NCBI GenBank assembly: GCA_911728435.2
Contig: OU452210.1
Location: 1,922,001 to 1,986,000, forward strand
From: Apoderus coryli
Taxonomy: Eukaryota > Arthropoda > Insecta > Coleoptera > Attelabidae
DNA: 64,000 nt
Direction: 5' to 3'
Made by a program: the position numbers and the translations under genes. Below are positions 25,301 to 32,089 of this stretch, piece by piece (the first letter of the stretch is position 1; each line of letters opens with the position of its first letter). Below the pieces are notes generated by a model. That model was not told where the DNA came from, made no database searches, and saw only the letters and a list, made by a program, of their open reading frames with translations.

Positions 25301-26801
25301 TTTGTTTCGTCAGCGCAATATTTAATTGCTTCTTCAGAATAAAAAATTACAAAACAAGAAGTCAAAAAGAAGTTAAATAAGTATCATTTAGATGTAAAAT
25401 CACAATACAATACACAAATAGTGTAGTAGTGTCACAATACCAACCTTCAAAACATGTCATGTTTCTGCAAACTATGTAAATTATATTCAGTTTTACTATT
25501 CATCTATTACAGGTAAAGAAAAAACGTAATCCTAATCTAATATATTATGAAAATATAGTAGGATTACTATTTTGAATTCAATTTAATAAATGATATTCAT
25601 AGTTAACACATATTGTTTTTAAATTCTCTAGAAATTAATGGAGCGTTGAATGTGAACACCATTTCCTTAAAAGAAGTCATTTTTTGTGTTATATTGGATG
25701 TGAAGAATTTCAACAATATCAAAATCAAAGTTATATCATGTACCACTGATGTTTGGACATGGCAGTAGAGGCTCGTTTAAGATTATGTTGATTCATTCAA
25801 TGCTATACCACCCCATACCATCACCAATCTATGCGCAATCTCGCGCTCTATTAAAATTGAAGAAAGGACCACGTCTTCAGTGCACTCTTTGAGGTCCAAA
25901 AACAAAAACCCGACTCCCACTAGAACGATTTCACTATAGGCTCCTCTGAATCTGTTCTGGGCACCATTCCAGGCATAACTGCCTATAGTAGTACTGTAGA
26001 CCACAGAACCTGAAGCGTAGATAAATAGAACTGAAGAATATCTGGTTTCCCTAAGGACACTAATTTTTAAAAATCCACTCTTGCTAACATCGCATCCATT
26101 TTGTTGAATTCCGGCCTATTAATCCTGAAAGGACAGCCAGCCTCTCGTGGGTCCACTAATCTGGCCGTTGAAATTCATTTGATGATTAATGCGATGCATT
26201 ACTAAATAATACTTTCACTACAATAAAAGCAGCAATACTCATGGTCTTCTAGCGACTTCTTAAACAGATATGTGCTTACTTTTTTATAAATGGAAAGAAG
26301 TCAGGAATTTGCGCAGCGATAAGAATGAAAATGTTTTGCTTAAGTAAACTTGATGCGAGTAGTCTGCTAACAAAATGCAGTTTCAATGTTTTTACGCACT
26401 ATATACAGAGCCCCATCTCGTGAATCACCTTTCTTTTTACAGTAATAGACACGATCATATACATCGCGGCATGGACAGCCGTTGACATGAGTATGTACCT
26501 AGGGCAAGGATGCCTGATACCTCGATATAAAGTCCTGGTACATAGGCCTGCCTCTCCGCCGTTAGTGATATATCAGTACACCTAACAGACTAGCAACTTA
26601 AGCTAATAAAGTAATATTGCTTCCATTCTTCCCGATTTTGAAACTAAATAGCAATAACCTTGTAAACTGATTGGTGAATAAGCCGTTTTATTATGTGTAT
26701 TTTTTTTAGGTGGATCAAACCCGGCGCATTCAGCTTCTACTCTAACAAGATCTGACACATTCTTAAAAGAGGAACCGACTATTTTGGGAAAATTTTTCTA
26801 A
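1076..26801 (+). CDS. BTB/POZ domain protein (BTBD8 / serine-enriched protein-like), ten exons, 5' partial
   Basis: Ten exons join in frame: 1076-1326, 6862-7098, 14975-15160, 17552-17764, 19553-19842, 20541-20855, 22125-22422, 23627-23858, 24467-24712 and 26710-26801. Every junction is GT-AG and every phase fits, giving 785 codons and a TAA stop at 26799-26801. The first exon starts mid-codon after an acceptor, so the true start lies outside the window. Residues ~1-162 are acidic and low in complexity; ~170-275 form a BTB/POZ fold (motif DIVVEVDGHKLKAHKCILAS); ~296-392 look like the helical BACK region; ~460-785 are Ser/Asn/Lys-rich with repeated SP motifs and probably disordered. BTB domains dimerise and act as adaptors, but nothing here shows the partner. 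The layout resembles vertebrate BTBD8 and the insect serine-enriched protein (gprs); I am sure of the BTB domain and less sure of the orthology. A weak ATTAAA polyadenylation candidate lies at 27124. Confidence 0.85.
1600..1710 (+). pseudogene. Fragment of a charged coiled-coil protein, possibly transposon-derived
   Basis: One frame without stops reads ERLVIERKKIQQIERRDQLI and continues charged for 15 more residues. Such Glu/Arg-rich ends occur in the Myb/SANT-like accessory proteins of Harbinger-type transposons, but this piece is too short to assign. Confidence 0.25.
1811..1945. repeat. Degenerate tandem repeat, about five units
   Basis: The phrase CTAAGGATATTTRTTT recurs at ~1811, 1838, 1857, 1880 (as GTAAGGATATTTG) and 1916, at 20-36 bp spacing, in an otherwise AT-rich stretch of the BTB gene intron. 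Confidence 0.6.
2725..3038. mobile_element. MITE-like element with terminal inverted repeats
   Basis: AGTCCCCGCACTT at ~2726 is repeated inverted as AAGTGCGGGGACT at ~3024, with flanks GATATAT and TATATTA that allow a short TA-rich target duplication. The 300 bp inside have no coding frame and are more GC-rich than the surroundings (a palindrome CCTGGTCGACCGTCGACCAG lies near 2940). Size, ends and lack of genes fit a non-autonomous DNA transposon. Confidence 0.5.
3140..4400 (-). mobile_element. Jockey-like non-LTR retrotransposon, 5'-truncated, decayed
   Basis: Read on the minus strand, the order is RT block SLKPESYRSVSLTCTSCKLL (~4,310), then SPYQSGFRKNRSTTDNLVYL, then QNGTPQSSVLSTTLFLMAIN (~3,930), the catalytic CRLYADDFVISI (~3,850), RNase H-like pieces (~3,560-3,420), and the tail LTRLRIGHTNVTHQYLLHKS with its Cys/His motif (CNLCDSYLTIKHVLIDC, ~3,200). 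The frame breaks several times, so no protein can be made. It lies in reverse orientation within an intron of the BTB gene. Confidence 0.85.
5621..5882. repeat. Long inverted repeat (hairpin), ~77-bp arms
   Basis: The arm 5621-5697 (core CCCAATAAGAACAATGCTAT) is repeated inverted at 5806-5882 (ATAGCATTGTTCTTATTGGG) with scattered mismatches; a 108-bp spacer lies between. Each arm ends in a small CTRAAGA ... GAAC/GAAAC hairpin pattern also found elsewhere in the window. Probably a non-autonomous mobile element. Confidence 0.75.
5950..6835 (+). mobile_element. Non-LTR reverse transcriptase remnant ending just before a host exon
   Basis: Frame-shifted blocks run from the region before the RT (ITEEEVFMA, then GPDG near 6,065) through VVYTDFAKAFDK (RT motif A, ~6,365) to LMFADDLKIFLEIKNINDCK (catalytic box, ~6,495) and the thumb (CERNLLPSNPLKCKVLTY). 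The segment between motif A and the FADD box is deleted. Coding similarity stops near 6,835, 26 bp before the start of BTB exon two. Confidence 0.8.
6862..7098 (+). CDS. BTB gene, second exon
   Basis: Acceptor ACATTTTTCAG ends at 6861; donor TCG|GTAAGC begins at 7099. The 79 codons are phase 0 at both ends and run from SCPQYVKLSDLES to QISQPKKS. This frame has no stop across the whole exon. No domain is recognised; it links the acidic N-terminus to the BTB domain. A reverse transcriptase fragment ends just upstream of the acceptor. Confidence 0.75.
7821..8140. repeat. Inverted-repeat element with hairpin motif
   Basis: AATGATAAGTAAAACTTCGT at ~7,821 recurs inverted at ~8,118-8,137 (ACGAAGTTTTACTTATCATT). 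Inside, 8038-8066 has CTGATGA, a GAGA/TCTC stem-loop, then GAAAC. No coding frame. Likely a small non-autonomous element of the same structural type as those at 5.6 and 49.4 kb. Confidence 0.55.
8501..11371. mobile_element. Nested DNA transposon (hAT-like?), 30-bp perfect terminal inverted repeats
   Basis: Positions 8501-8530 (AAAGATTAATCTACACAATA onwards) are repeated exactly, inverted, at 11341-11370. The 8-bp TCGCTATC occurs at 8493-8500 and 11372-11379, and the un-interrupted copy on the other arm (near 12,880) has this sequence once, so it is the target duplication. Eight-bp duplications suit hAT elements, though TIRs of that group usually open with CA. I recognise no transposase inside: the interior is AT-rich, with a stretch near 9,945-10,080 starting ACAGGGTGTTGCATAAGTAC that looks like the end of another mobile element, and a short CTTGG-rich inverted repeat at 10,233-10,302. 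Confidence 0.7.
11797..12566 (-). pseudogene. Tc1/mariner-like transposase, broken
   Basis: On the minus strand 12566-12357 encodes the N-terminal helix-turn-helix part (RYPERRQPNRNIYRRLK), a frame-broken middle follows, and 12132-11797 encodes FFQQDGALPHYNR and ARSPDITPCDFLWGQLKDKV, which hold the second and third acidic residues of the DDD/E catalytic triad. The gap between them (42 residues) exceeds the classic 34. The first acidic motif is not seen, so the enzyme is dead. A more decayed + strand copy of the N-terminal part lies at ~11,520-11,796. Confidence 0.75.
13190..14480. other. No gene seen
   Basis: BTB gene intron. AT-rich; a minus-strand hairpin motif (CTGAAGA at 14017-14011, GACGAT/ATCGTC stem, then AAAC) is the only structured item. 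Confidence 0.35.
14485..14645 (-). pseudogene. Mariner transposase N-terminal fragment
   Basis: The minus strand reads NNIEIVHKMVLSDRRIKSRE, the linker/second helix-turn-helix segment found in mariner transposases and SETMAR-like proteins. Only about 50 residues are preserved, just upstream of the third BTB gene exon. Confidence 0.5.
14975..15160 (+). CDS. BTB gene, third exon: first half of BTB domain
   Basis: Acceptor TTTAATTTTGCAG ends at 14974; donor CAG|GTATTG begins at 15161; 62 codons, phase 0 at both ends. It encodes DLLRMFLEEISPDIVVEVDG followed by the hallmark HKLKAHKCILASRCQYFAAIL, the beta-hairpin and helix A2 of a BTB/POZ fold. Confidence 0.92.
15218..16447 (-). mobile_element. 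Mariner element with both inverted ends, decayed transposase
   Basis: GGCCATTCAATAAGTCCGT at 15218-15236 pairs with ACGGACTTATTGAATGACC at 16429-16447 (one mismatch): typical mariner ends about 1.23 kb apart. The minus-strand transposase keeps all three catalytic blocks: TKDETWLHHYTPESK, VLFHQDTAAFHKSM and YSADLTPSDFFLF, the last two separated by 34 residues (D34D). The N-terminal third (16,300-15,850) has stops, and there is a frame break near 15,600, so it is inactive. It sits within the BTB gene intron, 58 bp after an exon. Confidence 0.88.
16450..17550. other. No gene recognised
   Basis: BTB gene intron. A minus-strand stretch near 17,045-16,950 (CFVACDEIAGFTQRENYV) has protein-like content but no family I can name; the rest is AT-rich. 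Confidence 0.3.
17552..17764 (+). CDS. BTB gene, fourth exon: second half of BTB domain
   Basis: Acceptor TTAATTTGCAG ends at 17551; donor GAG|GTAAGT begins at 17765; 71 codons, phase 0. It carries the end of the BTB fold (SYESVYFALCHIYSGAAHV, then LVELASLADMLGLEGLKEVV), followed by a short His/Cys-rich stretch (HCHNFHKPCAGCC) that might bind metal; this last point is only a suggestion. Confidence 0.92.
17765..18765. other. Unassigned stretch
   Basis: BTB gene intron. A minus-strand frame of ~104 codons (18,255-17,941) is open and Lys-rich in its second half; its first half (VTLLYAMPVKQLLNTSFLWQ) looks protein-like, but I cannot place it. Possibly decayed transposon or retroposed sequence. 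Confidence 0.25.
18770..19130 (+). pseudogene. Lys/Glu/Arg-rich coiled-coil remnant
   Basis: Several frames in turn give highly charged sequence (EQREIMRKFYTTKEEDDAER; KRYEAENKKKENDKKKRN; KIEEAKEALLRDVHEQGREL) broken by stops. It could be a decayed gag or other coiled-coil protein. I cannot assign it to a family. Confidence 0.3.
19195..19350 (+). pseudogene. Possible mariner transposase fragment
   Basis: The + strand reads LSHQDNAPADSSRTPARLVA, which matches the HQDNAPxHxS block of mariner-type transposases. A 14-bp C run (19,322-19,335) follows. Too short to classify further. Confidence 0.35.
19553..19842 (+). CDS. BTB gene, fifth exon: BACK-like region
   Basis: Acceptor CATATTATTAG ends at 19552; donor ATGAG|GTGAAT begins at 19843; phase 0 in, two bases carried out (AG, completed to Arg by the next exon). 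It encodes an all-helical segment starting VLPLSAAYGLDDLYQRCLEW, typical of the BACK-type linker that follows a BTB domain. Confidence 0.9.
20541..20855 (+). CDS. BTB gene, sixth exon
   Basis: Acceptor TTTATTTTAG ends at 20540; donor TTAAG|GTAAGA begins at 20856. It completes one Arg codon at its start and carries AG out at its end. The product is mainly helical (QIQDRVLAAAKNLSIQQACK and onward), probably continuing the BACK-like helical bundle. Confidence 0.88.
20965..21770 (-). mobile_element. Non-LTR retrotransposon 3' part (RT with C-terminal tail)
   Basis: On the minus strand: NACSSIGNKLNIKKTQILYQ (after the RT palm), then LKTLEKYHQRCLRRILRIKR and SIEAMIVSHPLRWTGHVIRM (a conserved C-terminal segment), then the tail with [20 protein letters not shown] and the 3' end around 20,985. 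A second copy on the + strand at 58.3-59.2 kb shares the 3' end and tail almost word for word. 5'-truncated, frame-broken. Confidence 0.75.
22125..22422 (+). CDS. BTB gene, seventh exon: start of Ser/Asn-rich tail
   Basis: Acceptor TTTATTTATAG ends at 22124; donor CAG|GTAAAT begins at 22423; leaves in phase 0. It encodes the shift from the structured region to low complexity, with runs such as NNASSSDTSSRNSSPG and SGSPSLRRSLLLAAKAP. Confidence 0.85.
22857..23114 (-). pseudogene. Non-LTR endonuclease (APE-type) N-terminal fragment
   Basis: The minus strand reads FVSVKDFLLSESFYLLALSE followed by TWL, which fits the 'LALSETWL' block at the start of APE-like endonucleases of Jockey/CR1 elements. 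No RT follows. About 85 codons are open. Confidence 0.5.
23627..23858 (+). CDS. BTB gene, eighth exon: low-complexity tail
   Basis: Acceptor TATTTCTTCTAG ends at 23626; donor TTAA|GTAAGT begins at 23859; one base is carried out and completed to Ser (AGT) by the next exon. The segment is rich in Ser, Thr, Asn and Lys (STLAQPTAASAAKSSQP) and shows no domain. Confidence 0.82.
24360..24450 (-). repeat. Fragment of the TGTGTCACCCC repeat family
   Basis: On the minus strand CGGTTGTGTCACCCC is followed by ACTGGTGAAATTTTAAACGC. The same two phrases occur in the longer copies at 27.57-28.76 kb and 39.4-40.1 kb. It ends about 15 bp before exon nine of the BTB gene. Confidence 0.5.
24467..24712 (+). 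CDS. BTB gene, ninth exon: basic SP-rich tail
   Basis: Acceptor TTTTTATAAAG ends at 24466; donor CCGG|GTATGT begins at 24713. Its phases join both neighbours (AGT Ser at the start, GGT Gly at the end). Repeated SP motifs in a basic setting (ANSPIKN, RRSSPRK, RVGSPVK) suggest phosphorylation sites for proline-directed kinases; that is inference. Confidence 0.82.
25005..25090 (+). repeat. tRNA-derived SINE head
   Basis: GATCAGCTCAGTGGTTAGG resembles the polymerase III A box and GCGTTCGAGTAAAG, 40 bp on, a decayed B box. The spacing fits a tRNA gene, but the acceptor stem and CCA side do not pair, so it is a SINE remnant and not a tRNA. Confidence 0.45.
25640..26060 (-). pseudogene. Possible Tc1-type transposase fragment
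   Basis: The minus strand at ~25,830-25,780 reads HRLVMVWGGIALNEST, close to the VMVWGGI block of Tc1 transposases, with a loosely matching region before it (NRFRGAYSEIVLV). The rest is too decayed to align by eye. Confidence 0.35.
26710..26801 (+). CDS. BTB gene, last exon with stop
   Basis: Acceptor TTTTTTTTAG ends at 26709. The exon completes a Gly codon and encodes GSNPAHSASTLTRSDTFLKE and a short end, stopping at TAA 26799-26801. The C-terminus is GKFF. The following 300 bp are very AT-rich and suit a 3' UTR. Confidence 0.82.
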
Positions 26802-27565
26802 ATAGTGTAAGCAACAATGATGACAATATTTATATAAATGTAACTGTAATCATTCCCACCAAGCTAGTCAGAAACGCTGTTTTATTATTTGTATTATTAC
26901 AATTGCTATTACTTCCTATATGTTTTATGTATTTTAAAATTTTTCTCGAAGTAAAATATTTATTTTAATTTCATATGCAATGATAGCTTTTAAAATTTAA
27001 ATGGATATAATATATTGTAGAAATGTTAGTTATTAATTGTATATGTTTTGAATATTTATTATAAATAATTTGTTAGGTACTTAAATATCTTGGTTTTATT
27101 TGATTTTTCTGGATTTATTTCTTATTAAATATAAGAAAGCTTTCTAGTCCATAAAAGCTGTATTCAGATTGGTGAAGTGATTTGCAATTGATATAATCAA
27201 AAATTCAACAATTACAGGATATTTTGTTTTAATACTCCAATAAGTTTTTCATATTTCGGAACTATACTGGGTGTTACGGAATGTTGTGAGGACAATTTAA
27301 AATATGAAAAAAAATTTCATATTAAACATTGATCCGGAAATGCGCGTCAGAATAAAATATAAATTTCACAAATCACGACTTTAATAGACAGTTAGTATAT
27401 ATAAGATATAATAATAATGGGTGAATGGAGTAATTGGTATATTTGCCATTCCTGACAGATGTTGGGTCTATGATGGATCTTCTAGCACCATTACACATTT
27501 TCACATGTAGGTATCAATAAGAATAATAATAGAATATGCCACCAGAATTGAACTGATACTTGCCT
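26802..27565. other. 3' flank of the BTB gene; no gene seen
   Basis: Very AT-rich likely 3' UTR to ~27,130, then ACTGGGTGTTACGGAATGTT at 27,268, which resembles the end of a DNA transposon, with no coding frame after it. Confidence 0.4.
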
Positions 27566-27569
27566 AATT

Positions 27570-28760
27570 AAAAAAATCGGTTGTGTCGCCCCAAAACTAT
27601 CTCGACAAGATATAATATAATAAAGAATATATGACCTGCGTAACGACCAGAATTTTAATAATTATAATAATGTTTATTGCAATCATCAAATAAATAAATT
27701 TTACAATGAGATTAAATTAAATACAATATATAATGGTAACAGAGTATTAGCTATAATCTAGTTAATATCATACGACTAAGAACTAAATGTCATTTAGTAA
27801 TATTATGTTGCAAAAAAACAGAAGTACCTGCAAAAGAAATCTAGGATTTTTTGTACGCAGATTCCCAACGTTAGTTTCCGAACAATGACAAGCAGCACGA
27901 TACAAAATAAATTAAATAACTGCTTAATATAACGAAGGTATCTATTTTCAATAAATAAAAAACTCTGTTATTCTAGAGTACACCAACAAAATCAAATAAT
28001 TCCATTAAAAAAAATAATAAACAAAAATTAAGAAAATCCAGTATACCTACTCGGCAAAGAACTAGGCATACATACCCACACGCATGCCATATCAGACCAA
28101 GCAAACAATTCACGTATAATCCGTAAGATTTTCACACCGAAAAAAATGTCAATTTGAAAATGCTCATCTACAGGTACAAAAATTAAAAAATAAATATCGC
28201 CAGAGCTAAGATTCGAACCCATAACCTTCCGCATGCGAAGCAAATTCAATTTTTCAACTAAGTTTTATTCATAGTCACATAATACATCACAGACACTTAA
28301 CTATATGCATATATAAACAATATTATGGTACAATAATATATATATATAAGCATGCGTTAAAGTACTCAAGTATTCTTTTAATATAGATTGCAACTACTTA
28401 ACTGATGAAATTTTAAACGCAATTTTCTAGAGAATTATGGGGCCAAATATCAAAAGTGACCTGTCGCTGTAAAGCAGATAAAAAATGCTTTGAAATGATG
28501 TATCACTCGACCCATACTGCTATTTGAAAATTTAGCGGTTGTGTCCACTCCTATCACAGGGCTTAAGCGATTTCAACCAAAATCTAATGGCTTCATCCTA
28601 GAATTGCCCCAAACTCATATACCAAAATTTAGCTCAATTGGTTAAAGCGTTTAGGCGGAAGACAAACTTCCATCTGGAAAGTGACTTCAAAATGGTTATA
28701 TCCGTCTTTATATCAAATTTTTTGTTTAGCGGGTTCACAATACTTTCGCTGTTCGGGAAA
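27570..28760 (+). mobile_element. Non-coding repeat family, copy A
   Basis: The start AATCGGTTGTGTCGCCCC and ~65 bp after it match 39,450-39,523; the end segment 28,390-28,490 (GAATTATGGGGCCAAATATC and onward) and 28,660-28,750 match 39,905-40,090. The middle contains a minus-strand SINE. The end ACTTTCGCTGTTCGGGAAAG resembles the inverted start of copy B, so the family may have terminal inverted repeats. No coding frame. Confidence 0.5.
28020..28270 (-). repeat. tRNA-derived SINE, minus strand
   Basis: On the minus strand a tRNA-like head has GGTTATGGGTTCGAATCTTA (B box, plus coordinates 28,208-28,227) preceded by an anticodon-arm-like GCTTCGCATGCGGAAG. About 180 bp of unrelated body follow and end in an A/T-rich tail near 28,020. 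It is inserted in repeat copy A. Confidence 0.55.
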
Positions 28761-28769
28761 GTAAAATAA

Positions 28770-29435
28770 TAATAATAAAGGCCTTTATTATTATTGTTAT
28801 AATCCACGTGCGCAAAGATGCTTGTATACTGTCATAGAAATAATTTGTACGGCGCTTCATGTTATACTTATGTAAATCCTGACACACATAATTCAGAAGC
28901 CAATTTCAAACCCCAGTCATTGATTTACAGTTTCTTTTTCTGATTCCATACATCTGAATTCCCACTTCCGCATTCTTTTTTTGGCGACGCTTTGACCCAA
29001 TCAATAAGCACATGGCTTAAGCATACCTGTACTGCAACAGGAATAGACATACAAGTTTTCTGCATGGTATTCCACAAGACATTCATCACACTTCATCAAG
29101 CTTTCCGAGGTAGGTATATATCGAATGTATACGGGATGATCCGAGAAGTCGGATACATTTAACAAATTTTATAACAAACCTATATGCTCGAGCAACATAA
29201 AATTTGTTTTGGTAGTCTTTAAAGAGCTGTTTATACAAACCCTTTACAGGACAAATATCTTAAGTTACTAACCACAAAACATACCCTTTATGTTTTGTGT
29301 TACTAACCAAACTTATTATTCTAACATACAAACTATAATGAGCTCTTTGATAGATATGTATCTAGATATACATCATTTAGACATAGTTATCCTTCTTGGT
29401 ATTCTGCTGACATCATTAGAAATGTAAAAAAAATC
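28770..29435. other. No gene seen
   Basis: Intergenic, AT-rich, with only short imperfect repeats (AAACATACCCTTTATGTTTTGTGTTACTAACC near 29,278 shows local duplication). Confidence 0.3.
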
Positions 29436-29439
29436 GTTT

Positions 29440-29745
29440 TATTTTAAAAAATATAAACAAACGCGATGTCAATATTTTTATGACAAGTTTAGTGAACTGA
29501 GACGAAATGTAAAACACTTAATTAAGGCTCCGCAGCATGCACACAGCACAGAACGTAATATAAAGAGTGACCCGGGAAAATTTTGGGCATTTATTAGAAT
29601 CCAGAATACCAGGCGTTATGATTTACGAAAGAAGCATTCTGGATAGCCCGAAGTCAGTGGTTGATGCATTTGCTGATTTCTTCCAGAGTGTTTTTGTGCC
29701 CTCTGACATGGATGCAGCATCATGTGTCGGTCGCTTGGATCGCGG
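29440..29745 (+). mobile_element. Non-LTR retrotransposon fragment (region before RT)
   Basis: Frame-shifted blocks read SDPGKFWAFIRIQ and then SPKSVVDAFADFFQSVFVP, the segment between endonuclease and RT in Jockey/CR1-like elements. Similarity ends sharply at ~29,745. It matches the fragment at the start of the window. Confidence 0.6.
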
Positions 29746-29749
29746 GCGC

Positions 29750-30234
29750 CGACTGCCTTTTTGGAGTGTTGCCAACTAATTGGTTGCCCATATTACCAGA
29801 TTGTAAAACCCAAATTACCAGATTATTACTAGATCTCAATCTCTTTGTTCTTTGGAGGTTTTTTTTATAATAAATGAAGACATCAATAGCTAGGGATTGG
29901 GCAACACGAATCGAGCAGCATTAGGGTTCGACACTATGTTTGCGGAGTCCTTTTAGAGTAAATATCAAAAATTTGGGTCACATCGGATTGCTAATACTAT
30001 GTTATTAGAATTAAGCGATTAAAGTCTTCATTACCAGAAATATTACTAATTACTAAAATCGTTGTGGAATTACTAGATCTGGTAACGAAATTACCAAGTT
30101 GGCAACAGTGCCTATTTGTGTGCTTGCGGCTCGTATTTATACACCCCAGAGCGGTCCCCTCTTAGTCGGTTTTCGGCTCTCCTACCTCTGTGGTAGCGCG
30201 CAGCGCGTCGCGCACACACACGGTAGTTCCATTG
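29750..30234. other. No gene seen; repeated TTACCAGA motifs
   Basis: The segment begins TGTTGCCAACTAATTGG (29,767) and shows the inverted AAGTTGGCAACAGTG near 30,105, with several TTACCAGAT copies between. This may be a small non-autonomous element. 30,190-30,225 is GC-rich (GCGCGCAGCGCGTCGCGC). No coding frame is supported. Confidence 0.3.
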
Positions 30235-30242
30235 GTATAGAC

Positions 30243-31392
30243 CATTGAGGTGGGAGGAGACGCTATAACGTGGTCAAAAGCGGGTGCAGGTACGCCATAT
30301 TGGTATTCGACCTGTGTCATTTGTCGTGCTTTCAAGTTGATAGTGTTATTTACGAGTATTTTACAAGTTTAGTTAAGTTTTTCGTGTTTCTTGGACGGTT
30401 ATTTGACAATATACTATAATGGTGTCCTGTGCTGTGCGTAGTTGCGGTAGTAGAAGTGAAATCGACAAGAAAATATCAGGAATAACGTTTCATAGGTATG
30501 TACCAAATATTGTAAACATTGTACATGGACGTATTTAGGGTTAATTTGTAGGCGAACTTATAAAAACACATTATTGTAGGAGTAAGAAATGTACACAAAT
30601 ATAATTTATCCAGATCATGATTATCTTCCTGGACTATTTTCTGAATTTTCGAAATTCATTATTGTTTATATTGCTGGATTTGTGGTTTTCAGTTTAAAGA
30701 AGCAAATTATTTGCGGAGAATGTCGAGATGCATTAATAAGTGTGACAACTGATTTGCATACTTATTCTTTTATTAAAATGAAGGCAAAAAAGGGTTTACA
30801 ATTTCCTTCAACAGATGTTTAAGACGTTTGCTTCCAATCCGAAAAGATCAAAAAAAAATCGTGTAGTAGTTACTAATGAAAAGTTGTCCCCAGAATTCAT
30901 AATAAACCTTGTTTTAAAGGAATTTGTAAATAGTAATATTTTTCCTAATTTAGTTGTGCACGGTTTTGATCAATCAGTGTTTGATAACCATAGATATTTA
31001 CTGATCAAATCTATTGCGACTAAATACGTTAATACCAGGATGTATTATTTAAGTAAAAATAAAGTAGATAAGTCAGCATACGGCAACATTTAAATAAAAT
31101 TGTTTTGTTTAAGGGGTATTAATATATAGTTTATAAAGTACTAACGTCTTTTATTTGTGTATTTAGGTATCAAATATCAATAATTACCTATATTTAAGTA
31201 TTTTGTACACTGCTTAACATTTCAAAATAAAGTATAAACCCAAGCTGCAAATTAAAAAACAAAAACGTCAACAAAAATAGTTAGTCCGGCTCTGGAGAAT
31301 CCGCCATGTTGGTATGCGCTTACGCCCCACCCAATGCACCCGTTTCTGTACAATGTAAAATAATGCTTATAGCGTCTCCTTATATCTCAATG
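30243..31392 (+). mobile_element. P-like DNA transposon, internally deleted, intact ends
   Basis: The element starts CATTGAGGTGGGAGGAGACG and ends with the inverted counterpart (CGTCTCCTTATATCTCAATG); about 24 of the outer 30 positions match. Exact 8-bp duplications GTATAGAC flank it at 30235-30242 and 31393-31400. P elements make 8-bp duplications and begin with CA, as here. It encodes the THAP DNA-binding start (30,419) and the C-terminal end of the transposase but lacks the catalytic middle. At 1,150 bp it is a non-autonomous derivative that could have moved only with enzyme supplied by another copy. Confidence 0.8.
30419..31093 (+). pseudogene. P-like transposase, THAP start joined to C-terminal end, frameshifted
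   Basis: ATG at 30419 opens MVSCAVRSCGSRSEIDKKIS, the first Cys pair of a THAP zinc finger, ending at a GTATGT donor near 30,496. From 30,589 the frame HDYLPGLFSEFSKFIIVYIA and IICGECRDAL, then FIKMKAKKGLQFPSTDV, matches the C-terminal part of THAP9/P-type transposases. A stop at ~30,820 is followed by the rest of the tail one frame over (30,815-31,093). RNase H-like catalytic domain, GTP-binding insertion and the second half of the THAP finger are missing. Confidence 0.7.
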
Positions 31393-31464
31393 GTATAGAC
31401 CGATATAGGTATACGGGTGAGGCGGTACAAACGGTAATATAGTACAGGCAGTATTGAAAAGGAA

Positions 31465-31555
31465 AATATAAAACGGAAAATATTTACCACTGTAGAATTA
31501 AAACGGAAAACAAAAGTACCATTGTAGGTTTATAACGGAAAATAAAAAGTAACCT
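31465..31555. repeat. Three degenerate ~38-bp tandem units
   Basis: AAAACGGAAAATATTTACCA, AAAACGGAAAACAAAAGTAC and ATAACGGAAAATAAAAAGTA follow one another, the first two ending in CTGTAG/TTGTAG. Not explained by any gene. Confidence 0.55.
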
Positions 31556-31599
31556 CCTTACATTATTATTGTCAGAAATAATTGTAACGTTGATAGTTT

Positions 31600-32060
31600 G
31601 AAGTAAAGTTTTAGAGCCAACATTAAACAGTGTTTGTTTAAATTTTTCTTGTGTGTTTTGATCTTTTGTATCGTTTCCTTTATCATGCTAATCAGGGCAC
31701 ATAAGAGCGTAATGTTTTCTGGAACATTTGATACATTTAATTATCGATTTATCGATCCAAATTCATTTTTTGTGCTCTTACACAATCCTGACTGTATGAG
31801 AATGATTTTCACAAAAAATACAAGAAAAATTATGTTTAACTTTTGATGGAGTATTTTTCACGTGTCACATTTCTACAGAACACTTACTTAGTCATTTTTT
31901 CATTTATGTAGATTGAGCAAGCATTATTCGTTCCTCAGCTTCGACTTTGCCTTTTATAAACTCTAATGGATCCTGCAAGTCATTACAAAATATGTTATTA
32001 TCAGATATGTATCTGATAATTTATTTCGTTCCCATATTTTTAATAAATGAAAGGTAACGG
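31600..32060 (-). pseudogene. BEL/Pao gag, C-terminal part with zinc knuckles
   Basis: The minus strand gives WERNKLSDTY, PLEFIKGKVEAEERI, a Cys/His stretch, then IKCIKCSRKHYALMCPD, the order seen in BEL/Pao gag proteins (linker, first Cys-His knuckle, CxxC.H.LMC knuckle). Several stops break it. It appears to be the continuation of the gag start at 33.84-34.34 kb, separated from it by a + strand non-LTR element. Confidence 0.55.
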
Positions 32061-32089
32061 GAACGAAAGGTATTGCTGTTGGGTTTCCA

